A DNA stretch of 64,000 bases. Origin: Poseidonibacter parvus (lineage in GTDB: Bacteria; Campylobacterota; Campylobacteria; Campylobacterales; Arcobacteraceae). This document shows, in pieces, positions 61,023-64,000 of the stretch (its first letter is position 1; each line of letters begins with the position of its first letter). The DNA lies in the NCBI RefSeq assembly GCF_001956695.1, contig NZ_CP019070.1, positions 682,001 through 746,000 of the forward strand, written 5' to 3'. Below the pieces are notes generated by a model, which was not told the origin of the DNA, made no database searches, and saw nothing but the letters and a program-made list of their open reading frames with translations. The position numbers and the translations under genes are program-made.

Positions 61023-61664
61023 TTAAATTCTACTCATTAAATCTTTCCAAGATCTAAGGTTATTTGTTCCTACTCTTACAGAACCTTTGTTTTTGGCTTG
61101 CCATAAACCACTTGCATTAAAACTATATACGGGTTTTAAATCTTTTCTTTTTGTTGCAAGTTTTAATTTTTTATTAATATTATCTAAAACAATTGGAGTT
61201 GAACCTGGTTTGTGTGTATATGTTAAAACCATATGTGCTTGTTCAAATTTACTTCTTACTCTTTTATATTTTACATATGTGATTCTAAGTTTATTATCAG
61301 GAACTCCGATTTTTCTAAGACTAAAATATTTAGCGATTGCATAATCCTCACAATCTCCAGCAGCTGTACCCATAAACTCAAACGGAGTTGCCCAATAATC
61401 TTTTCTTTTCCAATGTCTTTGATCTGTTTTATATCTAATCTTATTAAAAAAATCATTAACATTTTTTAATTTGTTTAGTATTTTTTCATTTTTTGAAGAT
61501 TGAAGCATTGTATCCCATAACTCTACACGAGATTTAGCTTTTGTACCGTATTTATTAGATATAGAATTTAGTTTAGAGTTTGAAATAAAAAAAGTTTTTG
61601 AAGCAATTGTAGAAATTGTAATAGCAGAGAGAATCAAAAAAGATATAAATAATATTTTTTTCAA
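61023..61664 (-). CDS. lapG: LapG-like periplasmic transglutaminase-type cysteine protease
   Basis: A 213-residue protein with an N-terminal signal or anchor helix (about 3-20) and a BTLCP-type protease domain with the catalytic triad C105 (AAGDCEDYA), H144 (EQAHMVLTY) and D161 (VLDNIN). LapG releases large surface adhesins by cutting near their N-terminus when c-di-GMP is low; LapD restrains it when c-di-GMP is high. Encoded directly before lapD. The adhesin substrate is not in this window. Confidence 0.9.
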   Translation of the reverse strand: MKKILFISFLILSAITISTIASKTFFISNSKLNSISNKYGTKAKSRVELWDTMLQSSKNEKILNKLKNVNDFFNKIRYKTDQRHWKRKDYWATPFEFMGTAAGDCEDYAIAKYFSLRKIGVPDNKLRITYVKYKRVRSKFEQAHMVLTYTHKPGSTPIVLDNINKKLKLATKRKDLKPVYSFNASGLWQAKNKGSVRVGTNNLRSWKDLMSRI

Positions 61665-61731
61665 TTTCTCTCCTCTTGTAGTTTTATTCTTATTTTATAA
61701 TAGTAAAGATTAAAACTAGGTATTTAAAAAG

Positions 61732-63045
61732 TTATATTAATGAACCTTTGATTTTATGTTCACTAATTTTATCATCATTATATTTGATTGCAATAATGTT
61801 TTCAGTGTTGTTTATGTACCACTCATCAATAGCATCATTATTTTCTAATACTGAAGTTTTTTCTAAGTCATACTTATCTAAAGGTAAATATAAAAACTTT
61901 TTCTTTGTAGGATTTGGCATAGTAATAATTAAAATAGCCCATAAAATACAAATAATAGTTATTGCAATAACTATAGAAGACATTCCCGCACTTTCAAAGA
62001 ATATTCCACCTACAAGTCCACCTAGGAATGTACCTAAGTAACCAAATGAATTAAAGATTCCTAGTACTAATCCTCTTTGGTGAACTTTTGCAAATTTTGT
62101 TGCAAGTGATTGCATGATTGGTTCGTGCATATTGAAACCAATAAAAAATACAACTACACCAATAATAAATACTAAAGTAGATGAAGAAAACCCTATAATT
62201 AAGTAAGAAATAGCAAATAATGCAATACCAATTACTAAAATCTCTTTGAACTTACCTTTCTTTTCTGCAATAATTGCAGCAGGTGCCATAGCGATAAATC
62301 CAAAAATCATTGCAGGAAGATAAACTTTCCAAAGGTCAGATAAAACCCACTCGTAGTTTTTCATTAAAACCATTGGAATGATCATAAAAGCAAATGTCAT
62401 TAAACCTTTTTGTAAAAAGTTTGTAATATTCATTTTGATTAAATTTTTATTTCCTAAAACAGAAGAAAGCTTTGCTTTTCCATTGTATGTATGAGTAATT
62501 TGTGGAGGATTTGGTACTAATTTAACAATTACAAAAATTGAAGCAAGTGCTAAAATCATTGTAATATAAAATAATACTTCAATCCCAAAAGCAGCACCAA
62601 GAGTCGGACCTGCTAACATAGAAACAGCAAATGAAATACCAATAAACATACCCATAGTAGCCATTGCTTTTGGTCTTTGTTCTTCTTTTACTAAATCAGA
62701 AATCATTGCAGTAATTACAGCTGCAATTGCTCCTGCACCTTGCAAGAATCTTCCAAGCAATAATGTATAAATATCTGTTGATATTGCACAAATAAGTGAA
62801 CCAATCGCAAAGAGTAAAAGACCAGTTATAATAGTTCCTTTTCTTCCTAATTTATCACTCATTACTCCAAATGGAATTTGAAAAATCATTTGAGTTAATG
62901 CATATCCTCCAACAACAATACCTACAAGAGTAGTTGTAGAGCCTTCTAAATTTATAGCGTATACTGAAATAACTGGTAGTACTAAAAATAGACCTAAAAA
63001 TCTTAGAGCAATAATTGCACTAAGTGGTAAAACTGATTTAATCAT
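61732..63045 (-). CDS. Major facilitator superfamily transporter
   Basis: A 437-residue MFS protein with 12 membrane helices. Motif A appears as GVMSDKLGRKGTI near 60-72 and the drug-exporter-like GAGAIAAVITAM near 102-113. A polar C-terminal tail of about 45 residues extends beyond the last helix, longer than usual. It resembles YajR/DHA1-type proton-coupled exporters, which may have an extra C-terminal domain. Substrate unknown. Divergent from rdgB. Confidence 0.85.
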   Translation of the reverse strand: MIKSVLPLSAIIALRFLGLFLVLPVISVYAINLEGSTTTLVGIVVGGYALTQMIFQIPFGVMSDKLGRKGTIITGLLLFAIGSLICAISTDIYTLLLGRFLQGAGAIAAVITAMISDLVKEEQRPKAMATMGMFIGISFAVSMLAGPTLGAAFGIEVLFYITMILALASIFVIVKLVPNPPQITHTYNGKAKLSSVLGNKNLIKMNITNFLQKGLMTFAFMIIPMVLMKNYEWVLSDLWKVYLPAMIFGFIAMAPAAIIAEKKGKFKEILVIGIALFAISYLIIGFSSSTLVFIIGVVVFFIGFNMHEPIMQSLATKFAKVHQRGLVLGIFNSFGYLGTFLGGLVGGIFFESAGMSSIVIAITIICILWAILIITMPNPTKKKFLYLPLDKYDLEKTSVLENNDAIDEWYINNTENIIAIKYNDDKISEHKIKGSLI

Positions 63046-63119
63046 CTGTAATCCTAAATATAATATAATTTAGAGCGATTATATATAATTAATTATAATA
63101 ATAGGTTGAAAGGATAAGA

Positions 63120-63719
63120 GTGAAAATAGTTTTAGCTTCTGGAAACAAAGGAAAAATAAAAGAATTTGAGAAATTAATGCCAAATGATGAAGTTGTAGCA
63201 TTTAAAGAAATTCTAGGTGATATTGAAATTATTGAAGATCAGAACAGTTTCAAAGGTAATGCAATTAAAAAAGCTCAAACTATATATGACAAACTACTTG
63301 AAAAAGGATTTAGTGATATCATAGTAATTTCTGATGATTCAGGAATTACAGTTCCTGCTTTAAATAATGAGCCAGGAATTTACTCAGCAAGATATGCAGG
63401 AGTTAATGCAAGTGATAAAGAAAATAATGCAAAATTAATCAAAAATTTGAATTTAAAAACTTTAGAAAAAACGCCTGCTTTTTATACTGCTTGTATTGCA
63501 ATTGTATATCAAGGTGAAGTTTATACAGTTCATGGATGGATGCATGGAAATGTTATAAATGAACAAAAAGGTGAGGGTGGTTTTGGTTATGATCCTATGT
63601 TTATAGCTAATGGATTTGATAAAACATTAGGAGAACTTGGTTATGAAGCAAAAAAAGATTTCTCACACAGAACAAAAGCTTTAAATCTTGCAAAAAAAGT
63701 ATTAGATGTAATTATCTAA
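63120..63719 (+). CDS. rdgB: Non-canonical purine NTP pyrophosphatase (RdgB/HAM1)
   Basis: A 199-residue enzyme that hydrolyses dITP and XTP to prevent their use in DNA. Motifs: [12 protein letters not shown] at the start, [25 protein letters not shown] (about 71-95), GGFGYDPMF near 153-161 and SHRTKAL near 182. Start GTG at 63120 after AAAGGA. Its 3' end overlaps the convergent gene by 8 bp. Confidence 0.94.
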   Translation: MKIVLASGNKGKIKEFEKLMPNDEVVAFKEILGDIEIIEDQNSFKGNAIKKAQTIYDKLLEKGFSDIIVISDDSGITVPALNNEPGIYSARYAGVNASDKENNAKLIKNLNLKTLEKTPAFYTACIAIVYQGEVYTVHGWMHGNVINEQKGEGGFGYDPMFIANGFDKTLGELGYEAKKDFSHRTKALNLAKKVLDVII

Positions 63720-63999
63720 ATATCTTTTCATGTAAAGATATATCAAACTCTTTTGATTTTACAAATAAATCTATTTCATAAGAGTTTGATTCTTTTTTAA
63801 TGATTGAATAAATTCCAAAATTAGTATCTTCAATTTCTAAATGTGTTAAGTTTTTTAACTCATCTAATTGCAAAGTATAAATATACTGTTTTAAAAATTC
63901 TTTATGATTACTTGCTTGTAAATATAAATATTGACTTTGTAAATTTGTATTTCTTAAAGACTTTGTTTCTAAAATAGAAATAGCTAAATATGAAAATAT
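63712..63999 (-). CDS. C-terminal part of an unidentified protein (start beyond the window)
   Basis: A frame open from the right edge to TAA at 63712-63714 gives at least 95 residues. It opens with a hydrophobic patch ([14 protein letters not shown]) and continues [17 protein letters not shown], then ordinary mixed sequence ending [10 protein letters not shown]. The start resembles the N-terminal helix of type IV pseudopilins, but too little is visible to decide. Its 3' end overlaps the rdgB end by 8 bp on the opposite strand. Confidence 0.6.
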   Translation of the reverse strand: MFSYLAISILETKSLRNTNLQSQYLYLQASNHKEFLKQYIYTLQLDELKNLTHLEIEDTNFGIYSIIKKESNSYEIDLFVKSKEFDISLHEKIFR

Positions 64000-64000
64000 T

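Noticed and set aside
61087-61469. Two plus-strand frames and one minus-strand frame overlapping lapG
   Set aside because: All lie within a gene with an intact catalytic triad and lack translation signals.

Overview
The window is AT-rich, densely coded bacterial DNA with the gene content of the Campylobacterota, most likely an Arcobacter-type genus (Arcobacteraceae). Pointers are the nfu-hypothetical-murE order shared with Campylobacter and Helicobacter, Helicobacter-type malate:quinone oxidoreductase, a small cytochrome c553, CcoI/CcoS, an acidic protein directly upstream of gmk, and many c-di-GMP proteins. The assignment is inferred from gene content and order; no rRNA lies in the window. 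I see no prophage, insertion sequence or CRISPR array.

Layout. 1-10880 (all minus strand) is a monocarboxylate-uptake region: two tandem DUF485-ActP pairs, a DUF4212-symporter pair, a cNMP/CBS/nucleotidyltransferase (DUF294) protein with a DEDDh exonuclease, and a Cache histidine kinase with an OmpR-type regulator. All three symporter operons carry TAGC direct repeats exactly 11 bp apart upstream, which suggests one shared response-regulator regulon. 10991-12854 is an array of 17 tRNA genes: Lys first, then (Glu-Val-Asp-Lys) four times, in near-identical 447-bp units behind a perfect consensus promoter lying in the end of the next gene. 12911-14917 holds a CinA-type amidohydrolase and mqo.

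15170-20754 (plus) is ileS, a 37-residue membrane protein, nfu, a hypothetical, murE and a 2H phosphoesterase that has no ordinary start codon and lies in the -1 frame of murE. 20762-23845 (minus) is a MoxR-DUF58-DUF4381-VWA operon. 23964-28827 (plus) holds an NYN/LOTUS protein, rpsB-tsf with a structured leader, a LolD-like ATPase, the acidic protein and gmk. 28831-33554 holds a REC-GGDEF-EAL protein, ccoI-ccoS and cytochrome c553. 33749-38942 (plus) holds an orphan ABC ATPase, hemH, AMMECR1 and MEMO proteins, a DUF218 protein and znuC-znuB.

38974-41046 (minus) is the most unusual gene: a 690-residue protein combining a papain/C39-like domain, W-x-x-G-W propeller-like repeats and a C-terminal PLAT-like domain. 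41238-49412 holds cvfB-like, tpx with a Cys tail, an NnrS-like protein, msrPQ, a candidate small RNA, a UvrD-like helicase and a diguanylate cyclase. 49550-57641 holds valS, a lipoprotein, an orphan RND pump and small hypotheticals. 57642-64000 holds an ABC ATPase, a LapD-LapG pair, an MFS transporter, rdgB and the 3' part of an unidentified gene.

Together the genes describe a respiratory, acetate-using, surface-attaching bacterium with microaerobic oxidase assembly, periplasmic methionine-sulfoxide repair and c-di-GMP control of adhesion.
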